Shown here in pieces: positions 8,861 to 17,774 of a stretch of DNA of 64,000 nt. The DNA lies in contig NZ_JAMJWG010000002.1 of NCBI RefSeq assembly GCF_024435355.1, positions 248,001 to 312,000 of the forward strand, given 5' to 3'. The notes below the pieces were generated by a model. It worked only from the letters and a program-made list of their open reading frames with translations, was not told where the DNA came from and searched no databases. The translations under genes were made by a program, and so were the position numbers. The stretch comes from Streptomyces odontomachi (GTDB lineage Bacteria; Actinomycetota; Actinomycetes; Streptomycetales; Streptomycetaceae). The stretch's first letter is position 1, and each line of letters starts with the position of its first letter.

Positions 8861-10171
8861 ATGAAGTGGTCACCCGGACTGTCCGGGCGCACGGCCCGGC
8901 GTGCCGCGCTGCGTGCGCTCGGCTCGCTGGCCATCGCCGCCGCGGTCACCCGCGCTCTCGTCACCACCCCCCAGACCGGCCGGGCACAACCGACCGGCGC
9001 GGCCGGACGCGCGGCAGCGGCGGCGGCCGTGACGTTGGGCGCCGCCCTGGAGGCGCCCCGTCTGGGACTGCTGCTCGGCCCCCTCACGACGACCGTGGCG
9101 GCCCTGCGCATCCGGGCCGGTGGGCGGCACCGGGGCGAGGTGGCGGCCGGCATAGCGATAGGAGCCGGTGCCGCGACGCTGACCTGCCGCTGGTGGCCGG
9201 TGAAGCCGGCGGCGGCAGCGGCGGCGGCCCCACCGCGCACCCCGGCGCCCGCACTGCGCGACGGGGCCGGGCTGCACCTCGTGATCAACCCGTCGTCCGG
9301 GGTGTCGTTCGGCACCCAGTCGACCGCTGACCAGCTGCGCGCGCTGCTGCCCGAGGCGGAGCTCACCGTGCCCGAGGCCGGCGACGACCTCACCGAGGTG
9401 CTGGACGCCGCGGCGCGGCGGGCCGCCGAGCAGACCGGCGCCCTGGGGATATGCGGCGGCGACGGCACCGTGAACGCGGCGACGGAGGTGTGCATCCGGC
9501 ACGGTGTGCCGTTGGCCGTCTTCCCGGGCGGCACCTTCAACCACTTCGCCGCCGACCTGGGCAACCAGAGCCTCGCGGACGTGGCGCGGGCGGTCCGCGA
9601 GGGAGACGCGGTGACCGCGGACGTGGGTCGGGCCACGGCGGCCGGCGGCACCGAGCAGCTCTTCCTGAACACCTTCAGCCTTGGCGTCTACACGGATCTG
9701 GTGCGGGCCAGGGAACGTCTCGAGCGGCGCATCGGCAAGTGGCCGGCGCTCGCGGCGGGCCTCGCCACGGTGCTGGCCACCGGCAGCCCGGTGCGCATCG
9801 CGGTGAACGGTCGGTCGCGCCGGCTGTGGCTGCTCTTCGCCGGCAACGGGATCTACCACCCGGCGGGCTTCGCGCCCACCTACCGCACCCAGCTCGACGA
9901 CGGGCTGCTCGACGTACGGGTGGTCGACGGCGGCACCGCGTTCGCCCGGACCCGGCTGCTGCTGGCCGTGCTCACCGGCACGCTGCCCAATTCCCGCGTG
10001 CTCACCACGGCCCAGGTGCGCCGGCTGCGCCTGGAGGTGCTGGAGGGCGATCCACGCTTCGCCTACGACGGCGAGGTCACCAGCGCCTCGGACACCCGGC
10101 TGGTCCTCGACAAGCTGCCGCGCGCGGTCACCCTCTACCGGCCGGCCGACCAGGCTCCCTGGCTGCGCTGA
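8861..10171 (+). CDS. Diacylglycerol/lipid kinase with degenerate PAP2 N-terminus
   Basis: A 436-residue protein. Residues ~140-430 form a DAGK-type lipid kinase domain: LVINPSSG strand, G-G-D-G-T-V-N-A nucleotide loop near residue 198, F-P-G-G-T-F-N-H-F-A, and the C-terminal beta-sandwich ending YDGEVTSASDTRLVLDK. Residues 1-115 are hydrophobic and align in layout with the PAP2 phosphatase half of actinobacterial PAP2-DAGK fusions (ALEAPRLGLLLGPL, IGAGAATLTCRWWPVKP), but the phosphatase motifs are gone: no KxxxxxxRP, no PSGH, and the expected SRxYxGxHxPxDV is replaced by L-R-I-R-A-G-G-R-H-R-G-E-V. It should phosphorylate a membrane lipid but not dephosphorylate one. An in-frame TAG lies right before the ATG. 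Confidence 0.85.
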   Translation: MKWSPGLSGRTARRAALRALGSLAIAAAVTRALVTTPQTGRAQPTGAAGRAAAAAAVTLGAALEAPRLGLLLGPLTTTVAALRIRAGGRHRGEVAAGIAIGAGAATLTCRWWPVKPAAAAAAAPPRTPAPALRDGAGLHLVINPSSGVSFGTQSTADQLRALLPEAELTVPEAGDDLTEVLDAAARRAAEQTGALGICGGDGTVNAATEVCIRHGVPLAVFPGGTFNHFAADLGNQSLADVARAVREGDAVTADVGRATAAGGTEQLFLNTFSLGVYTDLVRARERLERRIGKWPALAAGLATVLATGSPVRIAVNGRSRRLWLLFAGNGIYHPAGFAPTYRTQLDDGLLDVRVVDGGTAFARTRLLLAVLTGTLPNSRVLTTAQVRRLRLEVLEGDPRFAYDGEVTSASDTRLVLDKLPRAVTLYRPADQAPWLR

Positions 10172-10306
10172 CGGAGCCGCAGCCGGCGCCGGCGCAAGGC
10201 GCGCCTGTGCCGGGGGGACCGCGCGTCGGGACGCGCCCCACCACGACAGAAGCCTGCATTATGCATGTTTCTCTCCGGAAGGGGCGAACAAGAGCAATAT
10301 GGATGT

Positions 10307-12424
10307 ATGACCGGAAGGGGAGCCGACCCGCCGCGCGGGGAGACGGCATCCACGGACGAGGTCCCGATCTTGGAGCTGAACCGGCTGGGTAGCTTCGAGT
10401 GGGACCTCGACCGGCGCCGGCTGAGCATGGACGACACCGCGCTGGCCGTGTTCGACCTGCGCAACGACGAGTACGACGACCGCCCCACCTCCCTCGGCCG
10501 GCGGATCCCGATGGTCGAGCGGCGCCGCATCGCCCATGTGGTCACCAAGGCCATCCGCAGCGGCGCCGACAGCTACGGGACCTACTTCCAGATGCAGCGG
10601 CGCGACGGTGAGTTCCAGTGGGCGCACGCCCAGGGCTACCTCCAGCGGGACCGGGAGGGGCGCGTGCGGAAGGTCTACGGGATCGTCCGGGACGCCACGG
10701 ACGAACTCGAGGAGTCGGCGCCGCAGCGCGGCGAACCGCAGGGCGGCGCGCGCCAGCTCGGCGTGGTCGTGCAGAGCACCATCTCGGCGCTGGCCCGCGC
10801 ACACACCGTGCACGACGTGATCAACGTCCTGGAGGACAGCCACGACGTCGAGCGGCTGGGCACGGCAAGCCTGTTGCTGGGGCTGGTGCGAGGCGGGCAC
10901 GTGCAGATCGTCGCGGCCACCCCGATGGACCGCCTGCAACCGGGCGCGGAGCTGACCCGCGTCGAGGAACCGTTCCCGACGAACGAGGCGGTGCGCACGC
11001 TCAGGCCGCTGTTCTACGCGTCGCCGGAGGAGCTCATCCGGCAGTACCCGGCGCTGGGGTTCGCCGTCCGCGCCTACGGCGTGTCGTCCGCCGCCTACCT
11101 GCCGCTCATCGCCCAAGCGCACTGCATCGGCGTCATCGGCCTGCACTACCACGACGAGCACGCGTTCACCGACGAGGAGCGCAATCTGCTGCTCGCGCTG
11201 GCCAGCAGCATCGCGCAGAGCCTGCAACGGGCGATGTTCTACGACGAGGCCAAGGACCTCGCCCAGAGCCTGCAACAGGCCATGCTGCCGCACAGCATCC
11301 CCGCCGTGCCGGGCGCCGACGTCGCGGTCCGCTACCGCTCCGCCTCGATGGCCCGGGAGATCGGCGGCGACTGGTACGACGTGATCCCGCTGCCGCAGGG
11401 CCGCTTCGCCGCGGTCATCGGCGACGTCCAGGGCCATGACACGCATGCGGCCGCCGTGATGGGCCAGCTGCGTATCGTGCTGCGCGCCTACGCGACCGAG
11501 GGGCACACCCCGGCGACCGTGATGGCCCGGGCCTCGGCCTTCCTCCATGAACTCGACACGGAGCGGTTCGCCACCTGCGTGTACGCGGAGGCCGACCTGA
11601 CCACCGGCATCCTCCAACTGGTGCGGGCCGGGCACCTGGCGCCGCTGGTGCGGCTGGCGGACGGCGGCTGCCGATGGCTGGAGGTGAGCGGTGGGCTGCC
11701 GCTCGGGCACTCCCACGAGTTCGGCCGGCCCGAGTACGACACGACGGCGGTGGAGCTGGCCCCCGGTCAGACTCTCGTGCTGTTCACCGACGGCCTCGTG
11801 GAGCATCCCGACATCGACCTGGGCGAGGGCATGGCCGCCCTCGCCGCGAAGGTCAGCAGCGGCCCGGAGGACCTGGACGAGCTCGCCGACCGGCTCTGCG
11901 TGGTCGTCGACGAGCGGATAGGCGAGGACGACGTGGCACTGCTCCTGCTGCGCCGTCGGAGGGAGGGCGGCGACCGGACCTGCCGGCAGCTGCGTCGCGA
12001 CGTCGCGCCGAACGACCCCGACGCGCTCCGCAGCGCCCGGAACATGATCCGCACCGCCGGCCGCACCCTGGGCGCGGCCGAGCGCACCGACGAGATCGAG
12101 CTGGTCGCCGACGAACTGATCACGAACGTCCTGCTGCACACCGACGGGCCGGCGACGGTGACCATGCGGCAGCTCCAGGGGCCGGACCAGAGGCTGCGGG
12201 TGGAGGTGGAGGACGCGGCGAGCGCCCTGCCCCGTCGCCGCGAGGCGGGCGAGTCCGGTGTGTCGGGGCGCGGGCTGATCCTGGTGGACCAGCTCTCCGA
12301 CCTGTGGGGCGTGGAGCCGCGCGGCCGGGGCAAGTGCGTGTGGTCGGAGTTCCTGGTGCCGGAGCGGAGGGCGGATCCGGGCGCCGCCGACGGTGTGCCA
12401 CACGCTCCGGGGCCCCGACGATGA
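10307..12424 (+). CDS. PAS-GAF-SpoIIE phosphatase with HATPase domain
   Basis: A ~705-residue signalling protein. Order of domains: PAS fold (~15-125; LNRLGSFEWDLDRRRLSMD, then F-Q-W-A-H-A-Q-G-Y and V-Y-G-I-V-R-D), GAF (~140-330), SpoIIE-type PP2C phosphatase (~340-545; metal-binding Asp motifs G-G-D-W-Y-D, G-D-V-Q-G-H-D and F-T-D-G-L-V-E), and a C-terminal RsbW/SpoIIAB-like ATPase (~565-690; V-A-D-E-L-I-T-N-V-L-L-H and S-G-R-G-L-I-L-V). This architecture is common in Streptomyces, where it controls anti-sigma/anti-anti-sigma partner switching. I chose the ATG at 10307; an in-frame ATG at 10265 would add 14 residues. No anti-anti-sigma gene is adjacent, though an RsbW-like gene lies at 62.4 kb. 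Confidence 0.9.
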   Translation: MTGRGADPPRGETASTDEVPILELNRLGSFEWDLDRRRLSMDDTALAVFDLRNDEYDDRPTSLGRRIPMVERRRIAHVVTKAIRSGADSYGTYFQMQRRDGEFQWAHAQGYLQRDREGRVRKVYGIVRDATDELEESAPQRGEPQGGARQLGVVVQSTISALARAHTVHDVINVLEDSHDVERLGTASLLLGLVRGGHVQIVAATPMDRLQPGAELTRVEEPFPTNEAVRTLRPLFYASPEELIRQYPALGFAVRAYGVSSAAYLPLIAQAHCIGVIGLHYHDEHAFTDEERNLLLALASSIAQSLQRAMFYDEAKDLAQSLQQAMLPHSIPAVPGADVAVRYRSASMAREIGGDWYDVIPLPQGRFAAVIGDVQGHDTHAAAVMGQLRIVLRAYATEGHTPATVMARASAFLHELDTERFATCVYAEADLTTGILQLVRAGHLAPLVRLADGGCRWLEVSGGLPLGHSHEFGRPEYDTTAVELAPGQTLVLFTDGLVEHPDIDLGEGMAALAAKVSSGPEDLDELADRLCVVVDERIGEDDVALLLLRRRREGGDRTCRQLRRDVAPNDPDALRSARNMIRTAGRTLGAAERTDEIELVADELITNVLLHTDGPATVTMRQLQGPDQRLRVEVEDAASALPRRREAGESGVSGRGLILVDQLSDLWGVEPRGRGKCVWSEFLVPERRADPGAADGVPHAPGPRR

Positions 12425-12542
12425 CGTGTGACGGCGTTTTCTTGATACTGATGATATTGCTCGTGGCACACACCGGCGCCGGTCGGACGACGGCCTGCCG
12501 AGCCGCGCTCCGCCCTGCGTGGGCCCACCGCTGGAGGTACCG

Positions 12543-13535
12543 ATGAAGATGCTGATCAACGTGGCGGAGACGGTCGTCGCCGACGCCCTGCGCGGCTTGG
12601 CCGCGGCCCATCCGGAGCTGACCGTCGACGTGGACAACCGCGTCGTGGTCCGCCGGGACGCGCCGGTCGCGGGCAAGGTGGCCCTGGTGTCCGGCGGTGG
12701 TTCGGGGCATGAGCCACTGCACGGTGGCTTCGTCGGTCCGGGCATGCTGTCGGCCGCCTGTCCCGGCGAGGTGTTCACCTCACCGGTGCCGGACCAGATG
12801 GTGCGGGCCGCCGCGGCCGTCGACAGCGGCGCGGGCGTGCTGTTCATCGTGAAGAACTACACCGGCGACGTGCTCAACTTCGACATGGCGGCGGAGCTCG
12901 CCGAGGACGAGGGCATCCAGGTCGCCAAGGTACTGGTCAACGATGACGTCGCCGTCAACGACAGCCTGTACACGGCCGGCCGGCGCGGCACCGGTGCGAC
13001 CCTGTTCGTCGAGAAGATCGCCGGAGCCGCCGCCGAGGAGGGGCAGCCACTGGAGCAGGTGGAGTCGATCGCCCGTCAGGTGAACCAGAACGCCCGTTCC
13101 TTCGGTGTCGCGTTGAGCGCCTGTAGCACCCCGGCCAAGGGCAGCCCGACGTTCGACCTGCCGGCCGGCGAGCTGGAGCTCGGCATCGGGATCCACGGCG
13201 AGCCGGGCCGCGAGCGGCGCGCCATGATGACCTCGCGGGAGATCGCCGACTTCGCCGTCGATGCCGTTCTGGAAGACCTCAAGCCGTCCAGCCCGGTCCT
13301 GGTGCTGGTCAACGGCATGGGCGGCACTCCCCTGCTGGAGCTGTACGGCTTCAACGCGGAGGTGCAGCGGGTGTTGTCGGAACGTCATGTGTCGGTGGTC
13401 CGCACCCTGGTCGGCAACTACGTGACCTCGCTGGACATGGCCGGTGCGTCGGTGACGCTGTGCCAGGTGGACGAGGAACTGCTCCGGTTGTGGGACGCCC
13501 CGGTGCGTACCCCCGGGCTGCGCTGGGGAGCCTGA
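12543..13535 (+). CDS. dhaK: Dihydroxyacetone kinase subunit DhaK
   Basis: A 330-residue DhaK, the dihydroxyacetone-binding subunit of the PEP-dependent kinase. Hallmarks: VSGGGSGHEPLHGGFVGPGM substrate loop, IVKNYTGDVLNF, VNDDVAV, and G-I-G-I-H-G-E-P-G with the His (~217) that forms the covalent hemiaminal with dihydroxyacetone. The complex transfers phosphate from DhaM through DhaL-bound ADP to dihydroxyacetone, giving glycolytic dihydroxyacetone phosphate in the cytoplasm. The ATG is preceded by GGAGGT at 12533-12538. First gene of dhaKLM, 118 nt downstream of the SpoIIE protein, with an AT-rich patch around 12437-12465 that probably holds the promoter. No DhaR/DhaS regulator is adjacent. 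Confidence 0.97.
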   Translation: MKMLINVAETVVADALRGLAAAHPELTVDVDNRVVVRRDAPVAGKVALVSGGGSGHEPLHGGFVGPGMLSAACPGEVFTSPVPDQMVRAAAAVDSGAGVLFIVKNYTGDVLNFDMAAELAEDEGIQVAKVLVNDDVAVNDSLYTAGRRGTGATLFVEKIAGAAAEEGQPLEQVESIARQVNQNARSFGVALSACSTPAKGSPTFDLPAGELELGIGIHGEPGRERRAMMTSREIADFAVDAVLEDLKPSSPVLVLVNGMGGTPLLELYGFNAEVQRVLSERHVSVVRTLVGNYVTSLDMAGASVTLCQVDEELLRLWDAPVRTPGLRWGA

Positions 13536-13624
13536 CATCCCGTCCGTGCCCGAAGCGTGCGCCCGCCGGCCCTCCGGGGCGCCCGGGCGTGCGCGCGCCA
13601 GAACCGAACCCGCTAGGAGATCTC

Positions 13625-14269
13625 GTGCTCGATGCCGCATTCTTCCACCGCTGGATGACGGTGGCCGCCGCCTGGGTGGAGCGTGATGCGCAGCACCTCA
13701 CCGCGCTCGACTCGCCGATCGGCGACGCCGACCACGGCTCCAACATGCTCCGCGGGTTCAAGGCGGTCGTGTCGGCGCTCCAGGAGGAGCACCCCGACAC
13801 CCCCGGCGCGGTGCTGATGCTGGCGGGGCGCCGGCTGGTCTCCACGGTGGGCGGCGCGTCCGGCCCGCTGTACGGCACGCTGCTGCGGCGCGTCGGCAAG
13901 GCGCTCGGTGACGCGGCCACGGTGGACCGCGCCGCCCTCGCCGGTGCGCTGCACACCGGCGTGAACGCGGTGGCGAGCCTCGGCGGTGCCGCGCCCGGCG
14001 ACAAGACCATGCTGGACGCGCTGCTACCGGCCGCCGACGGTCTCGACACGTCGTTCGAGGCGGCCCGTGCGGCAGCCGAGCAGGGCGCGCTGGCGACCAC
14101 ACCGCTCCAGGCCCGCAAGGGCCGGGCCAGCTACCTGGGGGAACGCAGCATCGGCCACCAGGATCCCGGCGCGACGTCCTCGGCGCTGCTGATCGCGGCG
14201 CTCGCCGAGGTCGCCGAGGAGGCGGACGGCACCGATGGCACCGGCGGTCAGGGGGCGTCCGGTGAGTGA
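13625..14269 (+). CDS. dhaL: Dihydroxyacetone kinase subunit DhaL
   Basis: A 214-residue DhaL, the nucleotide-binding subunit that carries ADP/ATP as a cofactor between DhaM and DhaK. The metal/nucleotide site D-S-P-I-G-D-A-D-H-G-S-N-M near residue 30 supplies the conserved three Asp residues, and G-G-A-S-G-P-L-Y-G and G-R-A-S-Y-L-G-E-R-S close the pocket. The start is GTG at 13625 with AGGAGA at 13615-13620; the frame stays open further upstream but that part has no family similarity. It follows dhaK after 89 nt and overlaps dhaM by 8 nt, so translation of the last two genes is probably coupled. Confidence 0.95.
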   Translation: MLDAAFFHRWMTVAAAWVERDAQHLTALDSPIGDADHGSNMLRGFKAVVSALQEEHPDTPGAVLMLAGRRLVSTVGGASGPLYGTLLRRVGKALGDAATVDRAALAGALHTGVNAVASLGGAAPGDKTMLDALLPAADGLDTSFEAARAAAEQGALATTPLQARKGRASYLGERSIGHQDPGATSSALLIAALAEVAEEADGTDGTGGQGASGE

Positions 14270-14708
14270 CGCATCCGGCGCCGCGGGCGGTGTGTCGGAC
14301 GCCGCCCGCGGCCAGGTCGGCATCGTGCTCGTCTCGCACAGCGCAGCCGTGGCGGAGTCCATCGCCGAACTGGCGGCCAACCTGGCGGGCGGCGGCGCGA
14401 CCGCACCGGTGGCACCCGCGGGCGGCACGACGGACGGCGGTCTGGGCACCAGCGCCGAGCTGATCTCCGCCGCGGCGGCTCGGGTCGACCGTGGTGCGGG
14501 CGTGGCGGTGCTGGCCGACCTGGGCAGCGCGGTCCTGACCGTGAAGGCGCTCCTCGTGGAGGGTGGCGAACTCCCCGAGAACACCCGTCTCGTGGATGCG
14601 CCCTTCGTGGAGGGCGCGGTGGCCGCCGTGGTGACCGCCTCCGCGGGTGCCCCCCTCGACGCGGTCGAGTCGGCGGCCACGGAGGCGTACGGCTACCGCA
14701 AGACGTGA
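14262..14708 (+). CDS. dhaM: PTS-type phosphotransferase subunit DhaM
   Basis: A ~148-residue DhaM of the short type, consisting only of an EIIA(Man)-like domain. The active-site His is in G-I-V-L-V-S-H-S near residue 26, and the later LGSAVLTVKAL and VDAPFVEGAVAA segments are typical. It would take phosphate from HPr and pass it to ADP held by DhaL. E. coli DhaM carries extra HPr and EI domains; here these are absent, as usual in actinobacteria, so the general PTS proteins must supply phosphate. I start it at GTG 14262, which overlaps the dhaL stop; an ATG at 14235 is an alternative. A Gly/Ala-rich loop with several Thr lies at residues 40-65. Confidence 0.92.
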   Translation: MSDASGAAGGVSDAARGQVGIVLVSHSAAVAESIAELAANLAGGGATAPVAPAGGTTDGGLGTSAELISAAAARVDRGAGVAVLADLGSAVLTVKALLVEGGELPENTRLVDAPFVEGAVAAVVTASAGAPLDAVESAATEAYGYRKT

Positions 14709-14760
14709 CCCGGGGGATCCGGCACGCGGGGCGCACGTGGGCCCCGGCCCGTGACCGGTG

Positions 14761-14791
14761 GCGCCCCGGTTCCCGAACCCGGCCGGGGCGC
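14761..14791 (+). terminator. Hairpin after dhaKLM
   Basis: GCGCCCCGG pairs with CCGGGGCGC around a 13-nt loop, 52 nt after the dhaM stop. There is no T-run. Probable operon terminator. Confidence 0.45.
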
Positions 14792-14953
14792 AACCCCGGT
14801 TACGCCAGGGGAGCGACCCGCTCACCCCCCTGGCCTCCGCCGGCATGCGGATGTCGCCCGATCCACGTTGGCTCGACACGAGGCAGCACGGATCTCCCGA
14901 CCTTCGGCGGCGCCTGGGATGTACCGCCACCCGTGCCGCCGGAGGGCAAACCT

Positions 14954-15538
14954 ATGCGCACTACTCAGATAGTCGTCCGTTCCGGCCTGACCGCGGCGGC
15001 CGTCGCGCTGCCGCTGTCCCTGGCGTACGGACCGACGGCAGTCGCGGCCGGAGTCAGCGTGTCCGCCACGGGCTCCACCGTACGGGTCTCCACATCGGCG
15101 TGCTCCAACGGCGGCAATGCCTCCCTGCTCTCCAGCGGGCAGGCCATCTTCGCCCAGGGCCGGCAGGCCACCCTGAGCACGACCGGATCCACCCAGAGCG
15201 CGTCGTGGTCGAGCGTCCCGTCCGGGGCGCACACCGTGATAGTGATGTGCAGCGACGGCACCACGGCCGGCACCGGCACGGTACACGTCAGCACCGGAAA
15301 CGCCACGACACCGGTCACGACCTCCCCTTCCGCCACCGCCACGACGATGCCCACCACGACGCCCACGATGACCGCGTCGCCCACGGCCTCCCCGTCCCTG
15401 CCCGTCCAGGGCGGCGTGGGCGGCGGCAGCACCGACTACGGGCCCCTGACGGCCGCGATCGGCGGGACCCTGGTGGCCGCCGCGGTCGGAACGAGTGCCT
15501 GGTACCTGTACCGCCGGCGTGCCCACAAGCGCGTCTGA
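14954..15538 (+). CDS. Secreted Ser/Thr-rich protein with C-terminal membrane anchor
   Basis: A 194-residue protein I do not recognise by family. It starts MRTTQIVVRSGLTAAAVALP, a signal peptide with likely cleavage near AVAAG (residue ~33). A small beta-rich domain with two cysteines (TSACSNGG and VIVMCSDG, likely a disulfide) spans ~35-120, followed by a Thr/Ser/Pro-rich stalk (~120-155), then one transmembrane helix and the positive tail YRRRAHKRV. It should therefore sit outside the membrane with a short cytoplasmic tail. No LPxTG-type sortase signal is visible. GGAGGG at 14941-14946 fixes the start. It is monocistronic, ending at a strong terminator. Confidence 0.75.
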   Translation: MRTTQIVVRSGLTAAAVALPLSLAYGPTAVAAGVSVSATGSTVRVSTSACSNGGNASLLSSGQAIFAQGRQATLSTTGSTQSASWSSVPSGAHTVIVMCSDGTTAGTGTVHVSTGNATTPVTTSPSATATTMPTTTPTMTASPTASPSLPVQGGVGGGSTDYGPLTAAIGGTLVAAAVGTSAWYLYRRRAHKRV

Positions 15539-15566
15539 CCCCTGCCGTCCCCGCTCCCCTCTCCTC

Positions 15567-15606
15567 CGGCTGTCGTCCGCCCGGCTCCTCGGGCGGACGA
15601 CAGCCG
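15567..15606 (+). terminator. Very strong hairpin terminator
   Basis: A perfect 16-bp stem (CGGCTGTCGTCCGCCC and its complement) with an 8-nt loop, followed by TTTC. It lies 28 nt after the stop of the secreted protein gene and is the clearest terminator in the window. Confidence 0.9.
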
Positions 15607-15816
15607 TTTCGCCGTGCCCGCACCCGTGCGTACCCGCCCGGGGCCTGAGGTGCGCCTGGTGCGCGCGGGGCGTATGAGTGCGCGGGCGCGCAGGACGTGC
15701 AGGGCGCACTTGGGTATCCGTTGCGTCCCTAAAAGCCGGTCATGGCCTGAATCAACTCGTTGGCAGAGGCACAACAGCGCATTACCGTCCTCCGAGGACA
15801 GACAGGGAGGGCGTTC

Positions 15817-16566
15817 ATGGCACGACCGCTCAGCGTGCAGCTGTACTCCGTACGGACAGAACTCGCCAAGGACCACGACGGCACGCTGGCCCGCGTGGCC
15901 GGCCTGGGTTACCGCGCTGTCGAACCGTTCGACGTGCTCACCGACCCGCAGGGCCTGCGCCGCCGGCTGGACGACCTGGGGCTGGCCGTCTCGGGTGTGC
16001 ACGCCATCCAGCTGGTGCAGCCGGAGCACGACCCCGACCGTGTCCTGGACGCAGTGGCCGAGGTGGGCACCACCGAGGCCATCGTCCCGGCGGGCATCCC
16101 ACCCGAGGACTTCACCCACGAGGCCGGCCTGGCCCGCGCCGCCGATCTGCTGAACGACCTGTCCGAGCGTGCCGCCCGGCGCGGTGTCCGGCTCGGCTAC
16201 CACAACCACTGGTGGGAGATCGAACCCACCGTCGACCGGCGGCACGCCATCGAGCGGCTGGCCCAGCTCCTCGACCCGGCCGTCTTCCTGGAGATCGACA
16301 CCTACTGGGCCCAGGTGGGCGGCGCCGACGTGCCGGCGCTGCTGCGCCGCCTCGGCGACCGCGTGACGGCGCTGCACATCAAGGACGGCCCCGGCACCAA
16401 GGGCGAGCCGAACGTGGCGGTGGGCGGCGGCGTCATGCCGGTGGCCGAGATCCTCGCGGCCGCCCCGGACGCCTGGCGCATCGTCGAGTTCGACGCCTGC
16501 GCAGGCGACCTGTTCGCGGAACTCGCCGCGAGCCACACTTACGTATCCGCCTTGGAGGCCGCATGA
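15817..16566 (+). CDS. Sugar phosphate isomerase/epimerase (AP-endonuclease-2-like TIM barrel)
   Basis: A 249-residue TIM-barrel protein of the IolE/xylose-isomerase-like family. It opens LSVQLYSVRTELAKD with the usual QLYSVR strand, then has GYRAVEPF, and metal-ligand segments RLGYHNHWWEIEP (His, Glu), LEIDTYWAQVGG (Asp) and VTALHIKDGPG (His), ending with IVEFDAC (Glu). These enzymes use Mn or similar metals to isomerise or epimerise ketoses or inosose-like sugars. The start is ATG 15817 with GGGAGG at 15805-15810. It overlaps the following dehydrogenase by the ATGA quadruplet, so the two form a coupled operon for oxidation and isomerisation of some sugar or polyol. Confidence 0.87.
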   Translation: MARPLSVQLYSVRTELAKDHDGTLARVAGLGYRAVEPFDVLTDPQGLRRRLDDLGLAVSGVHAIQLVQPEHDPDRVLDAVAEVGTTEAIVPAGIPPEDFTHEAGLARAADLLNDLSERAARRGVRLGYHNHWWEIEPTVDRRHAIERLAQLLDPAVFLEIDTYWAQVGGADVPALLRRLGDRVTALHIKDGPGTKGEPNVAVGGGVMPVAEILAAAPDAWRIVEFDACAGDLFAELAASHTYVSALEAA

Positions 16567-17681
16567 GCACGGGTCCCGTCGGTGTCGCCATCGTCGGTGC
16601 GGGCGTCATCAGCAAGCAGTACCTGAGTGCCCTGAGCTCCTTCCCTGACGTGCGGCTGCTGGCGGTCGCCGACCTCGACCCGTCGCGCGCGCTGGCGGCC
16701 GCCCGCGCCTACGACGTGCCCGTCTCGGGTGACCTGGCCACCGCGCTCGCGGTGCCCGAGGTCGAGCTGGTGGTGAACCTGACGGTGCCGGCGGCGCACG
16801 GCCAGGTCGCGACGGCGGCGCTGCGGGCGGGCAAGCACGTGTACGGGGAGAAACCGATCACGCTGACCCCGAACGAGGCGGAGAAGCTGCTCACGGAGGC
16901 CTCCGAGCGGGGACTGCTGGTCGGCAACGCCCCGGACACGTTCCTCGGTGCCGGGTTGCAGTCCGCGCTGCGGGCGGTCCAGGCGGGCCACATAGGCACC
17001 CCGGTCGCCGCGAGCACGGTGATGCAGAGCCTCGGCCCGGAGTCCTGGCACCCGGACCCCGCCTTCCTCTACCAGCAGGGCGCCGGCCCGCTCTTCGACA
17101 TCGGCCCCTACTACCTGACGGCGCTGGTGGCCCTCTTCGGCGGCGTCACCCGGGTGGCCGCCACCGCCACCCGGGCCCGCCTGGAACGCGCCGTCGGCTC
17201 GGGCCCGAAGGCGGGGCAGACCTTCCCGGTCACGGTGCCCACGCACGTCTGCGCACTGCTGGAGTTCGCCTCGGGTGCGACCGCCAACACCACGTTCAGC
17301 TTCGACTCGTCGCTGCCCCGCATCCAGTTCGAGATCACCGGCACGGAGGGCACGCTCGCGGTACCCGATCCGAACACCTTCGGCGGGCCGCTGCGGGTGC
17401 GGCCCAACGGCTCGGCGGACTGGCGCGAGCTGCCGGTGACCGGGCGCACGGACGGCCGGGGGCTCGGCGTGCTGGACATGGCGCGGGCGATCCGCGGCAC
17501 CGGGCCGCACCGGGCGTCGGGGACGCTGGCGCTGCACGTGCTCCAGACGATGACCGCGGTCGACGATTCCGCGGCACGCGGCGAGTTCGCCCCGGTGGCC
17601 GGTCGCATCGTGCCGCCGGCACCGCTACCGGCGGACTGGGACCCGACCGCGGCGACGCTGCCGCGGTCGGCGCGTACGTAG
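16563..17681 (+). CDS. Gfo/Idh/MocA family oxidoreductase
   Basis: A 372-residue NAD(P)-dependent sugar dehydrogenase-like protein. The Rossmann fold is at the N-terminus (VGVAIVGAGVISKQYLSAL) and the family signature GKHVYGEKPITL, carrying the catalytic-site Lys of E-K-P, is near residue 95. The C-terminal domain includes GAGPLFDIGPYYLTALVALF, the conserved D-x-G-x-Y-x-L segment. It oxidises or reduces a sugar or cyclitol carbon; the substrate cannot be read from sequence. The ATG overlaps the isomerase stop by ATGA, so they are probably translated together. No ABC transporter or regulator accompanies the pair. Confidence 0.9.
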   Translation: MSTGPVGVAIVGAGVISKQYLSALSSFPDVRLLAVADLDPSRALAAARAYDVPVSGDLATALAVPEVELVVNLTVPAAHGQVATAALRAGKHVYGEKPITLTPNEAEKLLTEASERGLLVGNAPDTFLGAGLQSALRAVQAGHIGTPVAASTVMQSLGPESWHPDPAFLYQQGAGPLFDIGPYYLTALVALFGGVTRVAATATRARLERAVGSGPKAGQTFPVTVPTHVCALLEFASGATANTTFSFDSSLPRIQFEITGTEGTLAVPDPNTFGGPLRVRPNGSADWRELPVTGRTDGRGLGVLDMARAIRGTGPHRASGTLALHVLQTMTAVDDSAARGEFAPVAGRIVPPAPLPADWDPTAATLPRSART

Positions 17682-17774
17682 CGGCTGCCGTTTCCCGGAT
17701 CGCGTTCGGATCGGGCGGGGCCACGGAAGGTGCGAGGTGGGCAGCGGCACCTGCCGCGTCTTAGGCTCGGGAGC

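Noticed and set aside
16563..17681. Possible single fusion of the isomerase-region frame with the dehydrogenase
   Set aside because: The open frame upstream of 16563 is a shadow of the isomerase in another frame; the ATGA overlap indicates two separate genes.
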